DNA from: Firmicutes bacterium UBA1535
GTDB taxonomy: Bacteria > Bacillota > Clostridia > Tissierellales > Sedimentibacteraceae
Direction of reading: 5' to 3'
Length of the DNA stretch: 9,147 bases
Assembly: GCA_002323775.1 (NCBI GenBank)
Contig: DCPV01000096.1
Coordinates: 1-9,147 of the forward strand
Both the position numbers and the translations under genes were made by a program. The notes beneath the pieces were generated by a model. The model saw only the letters and a program-made list of their open reading frames with translations, searched no databases and had not been told where the DNA came from. How positions within the stretch are numbered: position 1 is the first letter of the stretch; every line of letters begins with the position of its first letter. Below are positions 1 to 6,030 of this stretch, piece after piece.

Positions 1-68
1 ATGAGCGTCCGTTAGTATTTACAAGTTTGTTGACAGGCTTTATAAACGCAGACGAGGTAGTTTTATAA
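1..68 (+). CDS. C-terminal end of an unidentified upstream gene (partial)
   Basis: The frame starting at base 3 is open from the window edge to TAA at 66-68. It encodes about 21 residues ending LLTGFINADEVVL. The other two plus frames close almost at once (TAG at 13-15, TGA at 2-4), so this is the only frame that can be a gene end of any length. The residue mix looks like real protein, but the piece is too short to assign a family. The gap to livH is only 54 nt and shows no terminator-like hairpin, so this gene could be co-transcribed with the transporter. That is inference. Confidence 0.5.
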   Translation, partial: ERPLVFTSLLTGFINADEVVL

Positions 69-122
69 ATAATAATGAACAATGAGAGATTAGTATTATA
101 ATAATTAAGGAGGACAAGAATT

Positions 123-1013
123 ATGACTCTCCAATCTATTATTCAAACAATTTTGAGTAACCTGCATTTAGCTGGAATTTTGGCACTTGCTACCATGGGT
201 ATTTTGTTAGTATTTAAAACTTCATTTACTACTAACTTTGCTCAGGGAATGATGGCTACAATCGGTGTATTTACAGCGGCAGTATTAAGCACTAGACTTG
301 GAGTAAACCGATTTGTTGCAATTGCAGCAGGTATACTATTAAGCTTTATCATAGGTATTTTAATAGATACCATGATAATAAGAAAAGCTAAAAACATTAA
401 TGTAATAGGAAAACAGATGATAACGATGGGGCTTGTAATTGTTATCACGGCTATTCTCCCATTAGTATTTGGCACAGTACCACTTAGTTTCGGAAGATTT
501 TTTGAAGGAAATTTGAATTTTTCGATTGCAGGTATGAATTTATTCATAACTAAAAATGGTTTATTCATTATCTTAACTTCAACCATAATACTTGGTGCAA
601 TATACACAGCACTCAATTTTACAAAATGGGGTCTTGGAGTTAGAGCAACAGCTGCAAGTGAAACAGTAGCAGCTATGATGGGAATTAATACAAGAGTTAT
701 AACTGCTATGAGCTGGTCATTAGCGGGAGCGCTCGGTGCAACAGCAGCGATACTTCTGGCATCACAAACTGGCTCTGTAGAATCAACCATGATGGTTTCT
801 ACTCAGGTAAATGGATTTTTAGCATCAGTTTTAGGAGGATTCTCCTCTTTCTATGGACCATTGGTAGGAGCAGTTATAATCCCTATAGGAAAAGCGGTTA
901 TAGCTATTTATAACAGTATGTGGAGTGGAGTTATATTGTACAGCCTTGTACTTTTAGCTGTACTAATAAAACCGGTGGGATTATTTGGTAAAAAAATCTC
1001 GAAGAAAGTATAG
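123..1013 (+). CDS. livH: LivH-type permease of a branched-chain amino acid ABC importer
   Basis: A 296-residue integral membrane protein, the usual LivH size. In this family LivH pairs with LivM to form the channel of a HAAT-family importer and contacts the ATPases on the cytoplasmic side. Long hydrophobic stretches lie at about residues 15-31, 42-58, 63-86, 99-117, 145-165, 195-214, 231-262 and 268-285. The cytoplasmic coupling-loop type motif is at about 168-189 (WGLGVRATAASETVAAMMGI), the region where family members carry G-x-x-x-RA-x-x-x-x-x-x-A-x-x-x-GI. The C-terminus KPVGLFGKK is typical of LivH. The start is ATG 123, nine nt after a strong AAGGAGG (107-113). It is first of the visible liv genes and the stop is 13 nt before livM. 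Substrate cannot be read from the permease. Confidence 0.93.
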   Translation: MTLQSIIQTILSNLHLAGILALATMGILLVFKTSFTTNFAQGMMATIGVFTAAVLSTRLGVNRFVAIAAGILLSFIIGILIDTMIIRKAKNINVIGKQMITMGLVIVITAILPLVFGTVPLSFGRFFEGNLNFSIAGMNLFITKNGLFIILTSTIILGAIYTALNFTKWGLGVRATAASETVAAMMGINTRVITAMSWSLAGALGATAAILLASQTGSVESTMMVSTQVNGFLASVLGGFSSFYGPLVGAVIIPIGKAVIAIYNSMWSGVILYSLVLLAVLIKPVGLFGKKISKKV

Positions 1014-1016
1014 AAT

Positions 1017-1021
1017 GGAGG
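1017..1021 (+). promoter_or_regulatory. Ribosome binding site that sets the livM start
   Basis: GGAGG lies five nt before ATG 1027. An upstream in-frame TTG at 985 would overlap livH by 29 nt, and an in-frame ATG at 1015 overlaps this site itself. Neither has an equally good Shine-Dalgarno sequence, so 1027 is preferred. Confidence 0.75.
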
Positions 1022-1026
1022 AGCTT

Positions 1027-2058
1027 ATGTCAATTAAAGAAAAAATTAAATCAAATCAAACAGTTAAGCATCCTTTATTCAGTTTCATAATATTGATAGT
1101 TGTCTTAGCAGTAGTTCAGCTTTTATTCATGTTTACAGATGGAATCATAAGCTTAACAGTGTCAAAGGCAATAGCTCAAACGTTGATTTACTCAATAGTT
1201 GGGATAGGATTTTCAATATTGCTTGGATACGCAGGATTAGCATCTTTGGGAACAGCCGGGTTTATGGGTTTAGGAAGCTATATAGCAGGAAATCTCTTAA
1301 TTGGATACGATATGCCTTTTGTAGTAACACTGCTAATAGTTGCAGTAGTTGCGATAGCTTTAGGGGGAATTGTCGGCTTCATTTCTCTTAGAATAGAGGG
1401 AATGTATCTTGCCATAATTACCCTAGGTCTGTCAGAGATTTTGCTAGAGCTTTTTAAGACTCAAAACACTTTCACAGGCGGAGCGGCGGGACTTAGAAAG
1501 GTACCATTTGCAAAATTGGCAAACCTTATACAGCTTAACAGAGAAACCAGCTTTTTCCTTATCTTAGGAGTATTGTTTGTAATGATTGTTATAACAATTA
1601 ATATTATAAACAGCCCTACAGGGAGAGCAATGCTTGCGATGAAGAACAGTTCTTCGGCAGCACAGGCAATGGGTATAAGTATATTAAGATACCGTTTACT
1701 GGCATTTATCATAGCTACTGTATATGCTATGATAGGAGGAGCCTTGTTTGTAGCATACAACAAAGCTTCAGACCCGACCTCTTGGACATTGGCTTTATCA
1801 CTTAACATATTGGCGGCAGTTGTAATTGGAGGCTCAAGGTCAATATGGGGAGTATTGCTTGGAACATTTATAATCTTCGGACTTGATTTAGCTGTTTTGA
1901 AAAACATAGCATTTTTCAATAACTACCCAGGCTCGTCGATGATATTTAGCGGAGTACTCATAGTTGTAATAGTTATGTTCTATCCTGGCGGTATAGTGGG
2001 CTTATTTAACAATATAAGTGCAAAAATCACTTCAGCAAGACTTAAGAAAGGGGCGTAA
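1027..2058 (+). CDS. livM: LivM-type permease of a branched-chain amino acid ABC importer
   Basis: A 343-residue membrane protein that pairs with LivH. After a short basic N-terminus, hydrophobic segments lie at about residues 18-35, 45-66, 76-93, 98-120, 125-141, 176-194, 223-243, 257-289 and 306-327. Two family landmarks are visible. One is the glycine-rich stretch at 67-89 (LGYAGLASLGTAGFMGLGSY), matching the LivM G-Y-x-G-x-x-S-L-G-x-x-x-F-x-G-x-G-A-Y pattern. The other is the cytoplasmic loop at about 196-218 (SPTGRAMLAMKNSSSAAQAM), the ATPase-coupling region. The chosen start, ATG 1027, gives a normal N-terminus; the TTG at 985 would add a basic 14-residue tail and overlap livH. The stop is 5 nt before livG, which supports one transcript and coupled translation. 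Confidence 0.93.
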   Translation: MSIKEKIKSNQTVKHPLFSFIILIVVLAVVQLLFMFTDGIISLTVSKAIAQTLIYSIVGIGFSILLGYAGLASLGTAGFMGLGSYIAGNLLIGYDMPFVVTLLIVAVVAIALGGIVGFISLRIEGMYLAIITLGLSEILLELFKTQNTFTGGAAGLRKVPFAKLANLIQLNRETSFFLILGVLFVMIVITINIINSPTGRAMLAMKNSSSAAQAMGISILRYRLLAFIIATVYAMIGGALFVAYNKASDPTSWTLALSLNILAAVVIGGSRSIWGVLLGTFIIFGLDLAVLKNIAFFNNYPGSSMIFSGVLIVVIVMFYPGGIVGLFNNISAKITSARLKKGA

Positions 2059-2063
2059 GAATA

Positions 2064-2888
2064 ATGAGTAATATAAATCAAACAAATTCTAATACCCTAG
2101 GCTTAGATGAAAATACAATACTAGAGCTTAAAGGCTTAACAATGCAGTTTGGAGGCTTAAAGGCAGTTGACGGACTTAGCTTTAAGGTTAAGGAAGGCGA
2201 GATTTTCGGTCTTATAGGACCAAATGGAGCTGGAAAAACAACAGTATTTAACTGTATAACACAGTTTTACAAGCCAACAGCCGGAACTGTAAAATATAGA
2301 GATAAAAATGGAAATATTATTGATTTAACTAAAATGAAGGTACACGATGTCATCAAAACAGGTATCGTAAGAACCTTTCAAAATGTTGAATTGATTTGGG
2401 AGTTGTCTGTGTTGGATAATTTGCTTGTAGCAGGACATACCTTGTATAAGGCAAATTTATTTGAACATATGATACATTCAAGAAGATTAAAACGTGAAGA
2501 ACAGACTATAAAAGCCAAGGCTGTTACAGTTCTGGAAAGACTTAATTTGTCAGCTTATAAGGATGTTATACCTTATGGTTTGCCATATGGTATACTTAAA
2601 AAGATAGAGCTTGCAAGGACATTGATGATAGACCCAAGATTAATTATTTTAGATGAGCCGGCAGCAGGACTTAATGATGCTGAAACTGAAGAACTTTCTA
2701 AGGTGATTAAACAAATAGCAAAGGATTTTAACTGCACTATATTTTTGGTTGAGCATGACATGGGGCTTGTCATGGATATATGCGACACTATTTGTTCTAT
2801 TTCTTTCGGAAAGATGCTAGCAATAGGAACTCCGTCTGAAATACAAAATAACAAGCTTGTACAAGAAGCATATTTGGGAAGCGAGTAA
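2064..2888 (+). CDS. livG: LivG-type ATP-binding subunit of the importer
   Basis: A 274-residue cytoplasmic ABC ATPase that, with LivF, powers transport. Visible motifs are Walker A GPNGAGKTT (52-60), the Q-loop glutamine Q106 in RTFQNVELIWELSV, the signature region LPYGILKKIELAR (173-185), Walker B LIILDEP (193-199) with catalytic E198, the D-loop GLND (202-205) and H-loop H231 in VEHD. The AAGLN stretch after Walker B and the C-terminal EAYLGSE are typical of LivG. The signature reads PYGIL, where family members I recall have (S/P)YGxQ, so the usual glutamine is a leucine. All catalytic residues are intact. Ahead of the ATPase fold is a 17-residue polar tail. The start is ATG 2064 behind AAAGGGG (2047-2053), which lies inside the livM 3' end, so translation is probably coupled. 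Confidence 0.94.
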   Translation: MSNINQTNSNTLGLDENTILELKGLTMQFGGLKAVDGLSFKVKEGEIFGLIGPNGAGKTTVFNCITQFYKPTAGTVKYRDKNGNIIDLTKMKVHDVIKTGIVRTFQNVELIWELSVLDNLLVAGHTLYKANLFEHMIHSRRLKREEQTIKAKAVTVLERLNLSAYKDVIPYGLPYGILKKIELARTLMIDPRLIILDEPAAGLNDAETEELSKVIKQIAKDFNCTIFLVEHDMGLVMDICDTICSISFGKMLAIGTPSEIQNNKLVQEAYLGSE

Positions 2889-2890
2889 AA

Positions 2891-2911
2891 AGAGTGAACT
2901 ATGTTCACTCT
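2891..2911 (+). repeat. Stem-loop 1 in the livG-livF gap
   Basis: A perfect 9-bp inverted repeat, AGAGTGAAC (2891-2899) and GTTCACTCT (2903-2911), with a 3-nt TAT loop. It begins 3 nt after the livG stop. No T-run follows, so it is unlikely to be an intrinsic terminator. More plausible roles, inferred, are mRNA stabilisation or processing between livG and livF. Confidence 0.7.
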
Positions 2912-2914
2912 ATG

Positions 2915-2935
2915 GAAGAATCTGAACGATTCTTC
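2915..2935 (+). repeat. Stem-loop 2 in the livG-livF gap
   Basis: A perfect 8-bp inverted repeat, GAAGAATC (2915-2922) and GATTCTTC (2928-2935), with a 5-nt TGAAC loop. It lies three nt after stem-loop 1. The arms differ in sequence from stem-loop 1, so this is not a simple duplication. It is followed by purine-rich sequence rather than a U-tract. Confidence 0.7.
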
Positions 2936-2952
2936 ATTGAATAGAGGAGACA

Positions 2953-2982
2953 ATGTTGCACTTAGATTGGAGGAGAATATGA
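2953..2982 (+). CDS. Possible 9-codon mini-ORF translationally coupled to livF
   Basis: ATG 2953 follows GAGGAG (2944-2949) and encodes MLHLDWRRI. The TGA stop (2980-2982) overlaps the livF start ATG (2979-2981) as ATGA. The livF Shine-Dalgarno sequence lies inside this reading frame, so a ribosome translating the mini-ORF would end exactly on the livF start. That is the classic geometry of translational coupling. The peptide holds two leucine codons (TTG, TTA) and one isoleucine codon, too few to argue for attenuation by charged tRNA. It may equally be chance; no homologue is known to me. Confidence 0.3.
   Translation: MLHLDWRRI
2969..2973 (+). promoter_or_regulatory. Ribosome binding site that sets the livF start
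   Basis: GGAGG lies five nt before ATG 2979. An in-frame ATG at 2901 would sit in the loop and 3' arm of stem-loop 1 without a Shine-Dalgarno sequence and would add 26 residues unlike any LivF N-terminus, so it is rejected. Confidence 0.8.
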
Positions 2983-3710
2983 GCAAACTTTTAGAAATAG
3001 AAGATTTAGTAATTGATTACGGTATCATAAGAGCTATAAAAGGTATCAATATGACTGTAAACGAAGGAAATATAGTTGCTATATTAGGAGCAAATGGTGC
3101 AGGCAAGACAACAACAATACGCTGTGTCTCTGGCGTTGTTAAAGCAAAAAGCGGAAAAATCAAATTTTGCGGAGAGGATATAACAAATAAGGACGCATAT
3201 AAAATTGCTTCTAAAGGTATCATCCAATCACCAGAGGGCAGAATGATATTGAATGGCTTGACTGTTGAAGAAAACCTCTTGGTAGGAGCATATACTGTCA
3301 AATCAAGGGCAAAGGTAAACAAAAATTTAGAGCAGATATATGGATATTTCCCTGTTTTAAAGGAAAGAAAAAAACAGCAGGCATCAACCCTGTCTGGCGG
3401 CGAGCAGCAAATGCTTGCTATAGGCAGAGCTTTGATGGCAAATCCTAAAATATTGCTTTTAGACGAGCCATCACTTGGTTTAGCACCGCTTATAGTTAAG
3501 GAAATCTTTGAGATTATTAAAAGAATCAAGGATGAAGGAACTACAATATTAATTGTAGAGCAAAATGCGTTCCAAACATTAAAAATTGCAGACTATGCGT
3601 ATGTTTTGGAACTTGGAAAAGTCAAAACCGAAGGTAGTGGCGAAGATTTGTTAAAAGATGAATCATTATTTGCTGCATATCTTGGTGAAAGAAATAAAAA
3701 GGGCGAATAA
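2979..3710 (+). CDS. livF: LivF-type ATP-binding subunit of the importer
   Basis: A 243-residue cytoplasmic ABC ATPase, close to the usual LivF length of about 235-240, forming the second ATPase with LivG. Visible motifs are Walker A GANGAGKTT (37-45), the Q-loop Q83 followed by SPEGR, the signature LSGGEQQ (138-144), Walker B ILLLDEP (158-164) with catalytic E163, and SLGLAP after it. The switch (H-loop) position reads VEQN with Q195 in place of histidine. This is normal for LivF, so the LivG/LivF pair has one histidine and one glutamine switch. It is separated from livG by 90 nt holding two stem-loops and a mini-ORF, unlike the 5-13 nt spacing elsewhere in the cluster. That suggests LivF expression is separately tuned, which is inference. 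Confidence 0.94.
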   Translation: MSKLLEIEDLVIDYGIIRAIKGINMTVNEGNIVAILGANGAGKTTTIRCVSGVVKAKSGKIKFCGEDITNKDAYKIASKGIIQSPEGRMILNGLTVEENLLVGAYTVKSRAKVNKNLEQIYGYFPVLKERKKQQASTLSGGEQQMLAIGRALMANPKILLLDEPSLGLAPLIVKEIFEIIKRIKDEGTTILIVEQNAFQTLKIADYAYVLELGKVKTEGSGEDLLKDESLFAAYLGERNKKGE

Positions 3711-3719
3711 ATTCGCTCT
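3700..3719 (+). repeat. Stem-loop straddling the livF stop, ahead of livK
   Basis: AGGGCGAA (3700-3707) pairs with TTCGCTCT (3712-3719), 8 bp with one G-U, around a TAAA loop that contains the livF stop codon. It is followed by A-rich sequence and no U-tract, so it is not a simple terminator. Receptor genes of ABC importers are usually needed in excess, and a hairpin at this boundary could protect the 5' end of a processed livK mRNA. That role is inference. Confidence 0.55.
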
Positions 3720-3734
3720 AAAAATAAAATAATG

Positions 3735-3739
3735 AGGAG
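3735..3739 (+). promoter_or_regulatory. Ribosome binding site that sets the livK start
   Basis: AGGAG lies seven nt before ATG 3747. The earlier in-frame ATG at 3732 overlaps this site and would add MRREI, so 3747 is preferred; it gives a clean basic n-region for the lipoprotein signal. Confidence 0.75.
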
Positions 3740-3746
3740 AGAAATC

Positions 3747-5111
3747 ATGAAAAGAAGAATTAGAGTTATTGCTTTATTGTTAGTAGTAATGATGGCATTC
3801 ACAATGTTTGCTGGATGTAAGAAAAAAGGAGATACTGATCAAGGACAAGTAGAGCCTCCTAAAACAGATGGAGATAAAGATGGTCAATCACCTGTAGAGC
3901 CTCCTAAGGTATCTAAGGTTCAAGGTGTAACAGACACAGAGATAATTATAGGAAACACAGCAGCAGTATCAGGTAACTTTGCATTTGTTGGAGTTCCTTT
4001 CAATGCAGCAATCAACGCAGTTATTAAGCAAGTTAATGAAGCTGGCGGAATTGGCGGAAGAAAAATTGTATTCAAAACATACGATGACGAATTTACAGCT
4101 GCTAAAGGTATAACTTTAACAGAAAAATTAGTTGAAGAAGATAAGATATTTGCATTAGTTGGTCACTTTGGAACTCCTACAGTAGGCGCTACAGTAGATT
4201 ATATACAAGAGTATGGAATTCCTATGGTTTATGCAGCTACTGGTATAAACGCTTTATACTTTGAAAAAGCTCTTGGAAACCCAGTTATGGCAGTTCAACC
4301 AATCTATAAAACAGATGGTCGTATAATGGCAGCACGTGCTTTCCATGAAGCGTTGTTTGGTGAAAATCAAGATCAAAAATTAGCAGCAGATGCTAAAATA
4401 GGTGTATTATATACAAATGATGATGCTGGAAACAGTATATTAGAAGGTATTAAAGCTCAGGCTGAAAAAGATGGCAGAGGTGCAAACCTTATAATCGAAG
4501 CAGTTGCTGAAGGAACTTATTCAACAGCAGTACAAAAGCTTAAAGATGCAGGCGTAGCAGTAATTATAGCTTCAATGAATCAAGCTCCATTTAAAGAAAC
4601 TATGGTTGCTTTAAACGATGCCGGATTAGAAGCTCCTGTATTTACATCATATGTAAATGCTGACCCTACAGCTATAGACCCTTCAAAATATTCAGTAAAA
4701 AGACCAGTATATGCAAATGCTTGGGTTGACGTATTGTCAGATAAAGGTAAAGCAGATGCACAAGGCTTTGTAGCAGCTATAGCTAATGCAGACTTAAAAG
4801 ATGAAGAAAAGCAAAATTACTATACAAACTCATTTGCAACAGCTGGATATATAGCAGCAACAGTATTTGTTGAAGGCTTAAAGAGAGTAGATGCAGCCGG
4901 TGAAGAACTAAACTGGGATAACTACATCAAAGCTATGGAGCAAGGACCTATCAGCATCCCAATGGGTGGAACAGTTGACTTCTCAGAAGGAAAGCGTTGG
5001 GGAATTGACACTATGTCATTGTTAAAGTACGAACCTGGAAAAGATGGTGGAGCAGCATCATTTACTATAGCAAGACCATTAGAGTCATTAACAGTTATTG
5101 AAGCAAAATAA
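3747..5111 (+). CDS. livK: Extracytoplasmic solute receptor, lipoprotein, LivK-like (periplasmic-binding-protein type 1)
   Basis: A 454-residue lipoprotein that captures solute outside the membrane and delivers it to LivHM. The signal has a basic MKRRIR start, a hydrophobic core (7-20) and a lipobox-like FAGC with lipidated Cys24; position -3 is Phe rather than the usual Leu. Residues 25-56 are a charged, Pro/Gly-rich tether in which VEPPK occurs twice. The type 1 binding-protein fold starts at about residue 60: IIIGNTAAVSG (66-76), NEAGGIGGRKI (97-107), the first hinge region around 134-165, then IGVLYTNDDAGNS (218-230). LivK/LivJ are about 370 residues; the extra length is tether plus a longer C-terminal lobe. 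Where LivK has a Ser/Thr-rich ligand loop, this protein reads GHFGTPTVGA (139-148), so a branched-chain amino acid ligand is likely but unproven. It is the last liv gene, with a probable terminator after it. Confidence 0.88.
   Translation: MKRRIRVIALLLVVMMAFTMFAGCKKKGDTDQGQVEPPKTDGDKDGQSPVEPPKVSKVQGVTDTEIIIGNTAAVSGNFAFVGVPFNAAINAVIKQVNEAGGIGGRKIVFKTYDDEFTAAKGITLTEKLVEEDKIFALVGHFGTPTVGATVDYIQEYGIPMVYAATGINALYFEKALGNPVMAVQPIYKTDGRIMAARAFHEALFGENQDQKLAADAKIGVLYTNDDAGNSILEGIKAQAEKDGRGANLIIEAVAEGTYSTAVQKLKDAGVAVIIASMNQAPFKETMVALNDAGLEAPVFTSYVNADPTAIDPSKYSVKRPVYANAWVDVLSDKGKADAQGFVAAIANADLKDEEKQNYYTNSFATAGYIAATVFVEGLKRVDAAGEELNWDNYIKAMEQGPISIPMGGTVDFSEGKRWGIDTMSLLKYEPGKDGGAASFTIARPLESLTVIEAK
3849..3907 (+). 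repeat. Short in-frame direct repeat encoding the VEPPK tether
   Basis: The 14-nt sequence GTAGAGCCTCCTAA occurs at 3849-3862 and 3894-3907, exactly 45 nt apart, so both copies read VEPPK in the same frame. It lies in the flexible linker between the lipidated cysteine and the binding fold. Identical DNA, not only identical protein, suggests a recent duplication or slippage that lengthened the linker. Confidence 0.7.
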
Positions 5112-5140
5112 AAAAATAATTAAAAAAATAAAGTAAAACT

Positions 5141-5208
5141 TCAAATTAAATTAATAAAATAAGAACATCAAGAATACAGCAATTTTAATTTGAGATTGCT
5201 GTATTCTT
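5141..5208 (+). terminator. Probable terminator after livK, with loop-complementary upstream segment
   Basis: A 14-bp perfect stem forms from 5170-5183 (arm AAGAATACAGCAAT) and 5195-5208. It starts 58 nt after the livK stop. The 3' arm ends in TATTCTT and is followed by ATGATAAAC, so the U-tract is weak. Its position and stability still make it the best candidate for the end of the liv transcript. The loop (5184-5193, TTTAATTTGA) is a perfect 10-nt reverse complement of TCAAATTAAA at 5141-5150. The upstream segment could therefore compete with, or partly kiss, the hairpin loop. No minus-strand gene faces it, so a bidirectional role has no obvious use here. Confidence 0.6.
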
Positions 5209-5221
5209 ATGATAAACTATT

Positions 5222-5254
5222 TAAGCGTATTTTCGATTAATTATTATATGCTTA
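5222..5254 (+). promoter_or_regulatory. Imperfect inverted repeat upstream of tetR, candidate operator
   Basis: TAAGCGTAT (5222-5230) and ATATGCTTA (5246-5254) are reverse complements at 8 of 9 positions, separated by 15 nt. The right arm overlaps a TATTAT (5242-5247) that could be a -10 element, though no good -35 precedes it. TetR-family regulators often bind inverted repeats over their own promoter, which is the reason for this call. The site is 51 nt upstream of the tetR start. It is inferred and unproven. Confidence 0.35.
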
Positions 5255-5305
5255 GTGATGATGGAATACTGAACCTTAAATGAAAAGTAGCAAAACGGAG
5301 GAACG

Positions 5306-5923
5306 ATGGAAGAACAATTAAAAGATATAAAGATGCCAAAAACTAAAAGAGGCTTGATAACATTTAATAAAATAATTAAAGCAGCTGAAAAGCTTTTTGG
5401 GACTAAGGGTTACTATAACTCAATGATAAATGATATTGCATACAAGGCTAAGGTAGCACCTGGCACTCTTTATATTTATTTTCCGGATAAATATACACTG
5501 TATTGCTATTTGTTGACTCAGTACAACCATCATATAAGAGAATATATATCTAGTAGAGTCAAGGACTGCACAACACGTAAAGAACAAGAGCGTGTAGGAC
5601 TTTTAGCTTTTTTGGAAGTTATAAAAGAAAGACCATATATGTACAACATTATATGGGAATCATTGTATATTGATAAAAATTTGTTTGTAGATTATTATGA
5701 AAGTTTTGCGAAAAGATATGTAAGAAATATAGAATCCTCCAAAGCAAATGGAGAGATGAAAGATTTTGATTCAATGCTAGTAAGCTATGTATTGATGGGC
5801 ATAAGTAACTTTGTCGGATTAAAATATGTTATGTTTGACGAAAGCAAAAAGAGCAGTGATATAGATTTAGAAAAAATTGCAGATGAAGTAATCGAGATGT
5901 TAGAAAAGGGAATTTTTAAATAA
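5306..5923 (+). CDS. TetR/AcrR-family transcriptional regulator
   Basis: A 205-residue protein of normal TetR size. The DNA-binding domain is near the N-terminus (about residues 17-63): helix 1 TFNKIIKAAEKLFGTKGYYN (19-38), then INDIAYKAKVAPGTLYIYF (41-59) with the helix-turn-helix and the family hallmark G-T-L-Y-x-Y-F, followed by PDKYTLY. The C-terminal half (about 75-205) is the variable ligand-binding and dimerisation part and gives no specificity. The start is ATG 5306 with GGAGG (5297-5301) four nt before it, slightly close. It is separated from livK by a probable terminator and from acd by 385 bp with its own promoter, so it is likely monocistronic. The likely targets, by adjacency, are itself and the acd-etfBA operon; acyl-CoA-sensing TetR proteins are common beside such genes. 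Target and ligand are inference. Confidence 0.93.
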   Translation: MEEQLKDIKMPKTKRGLITFNKIIKAAEKLFGTKGYYNSMINDIAYKAKVAPGTLYIYFPDKYTLYCYLLTQYNHHIREYISSRVKDCTTRKEQERVGLLAFLEVIKERPYMYNIIWESLYIDKNLFVDYYESFAKRYVRNIESSKANGEMKDFDSMLVSYVLMGISNFVGLKYVMFDESKKSSDIDLEKIADEVIEMLEKGIFK

Positions 5924-5999
5924 GAAATTATTCTCGTGAAACATGAATCGGTTTTCATATTTAGTTATTTATTGAATTTAGCGAATTAAATAAATTTGA

Positions 6000-6010
6000 A
6001 AGCGTATTTT
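6000..6010 (+). repeat. 11-nt motif shared with the tetR upstream region
   Basis: AAGCGTATTTT occurs here and at 5223-5233, where it forms part of the inverted repeat upstream of tetR. Each spacer has one copy. A related TATTTAAGTGT (6032-6042) at the acd promoter resembles TATTTAAGCGT (5218-5228) at 10 of 11 positions. These may be parts of a shared regulator site, or chance in AT-rich DNA. Confidence 0.3.
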
Positions 6011-6030
6011 AAATTTTATTATAAAAAGTT

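Noticed and set aside
30..35. TTGACA as the -35 of a livH promoter
   Set aside because: No -10-like hexamer lies 16-18 nt downstream. The TATAAT at 97-102 is far too distant and has no -35 at the right spacing.
242..790. Long minus-strand open frame (also at 1461-1919, 2573-2986, 3017-3529, 3593-3802, 6442-6663 and 8517-8900)
   Set aside because: All lie antisense to, or mostly over, clearly recognised genes and lack family features or good start sites. They reflect codon bias of the real genes.
985..1026. TTG start extending livM by 14 residues
   Set aside because: It overlaps livH and lacks a Shine-Dalgarno sequence, while ATG 1027 has GGAGG at good spacing.
2891..2935. The two livG-livF hairpins as intrinsic terminators
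   Set aside because: Neither is followed by a U-tract, and livF must be expressed with livG.
2901..2978. Upstream ATG extending livF by 26 residues
   Set aside because: The codon is inside a stem-loop, has no ribosome binding site and adds sequence unlike LivF N-termini.
5190..5218. TTGAGA-17-TAAACT as the tetR promoter
   Set aside because: The -35 lies inside the terminator loop and arm and the -10 matches only four of six bases, so it was not listed as a feature.
5936..5958. Terminator just after tetR
   Set aside because: Only 5-bp imperfect pairings (TGAAA/TTTCA, ATGAA/TTCAT) are present without a proper U-tract. It is too weak to call.
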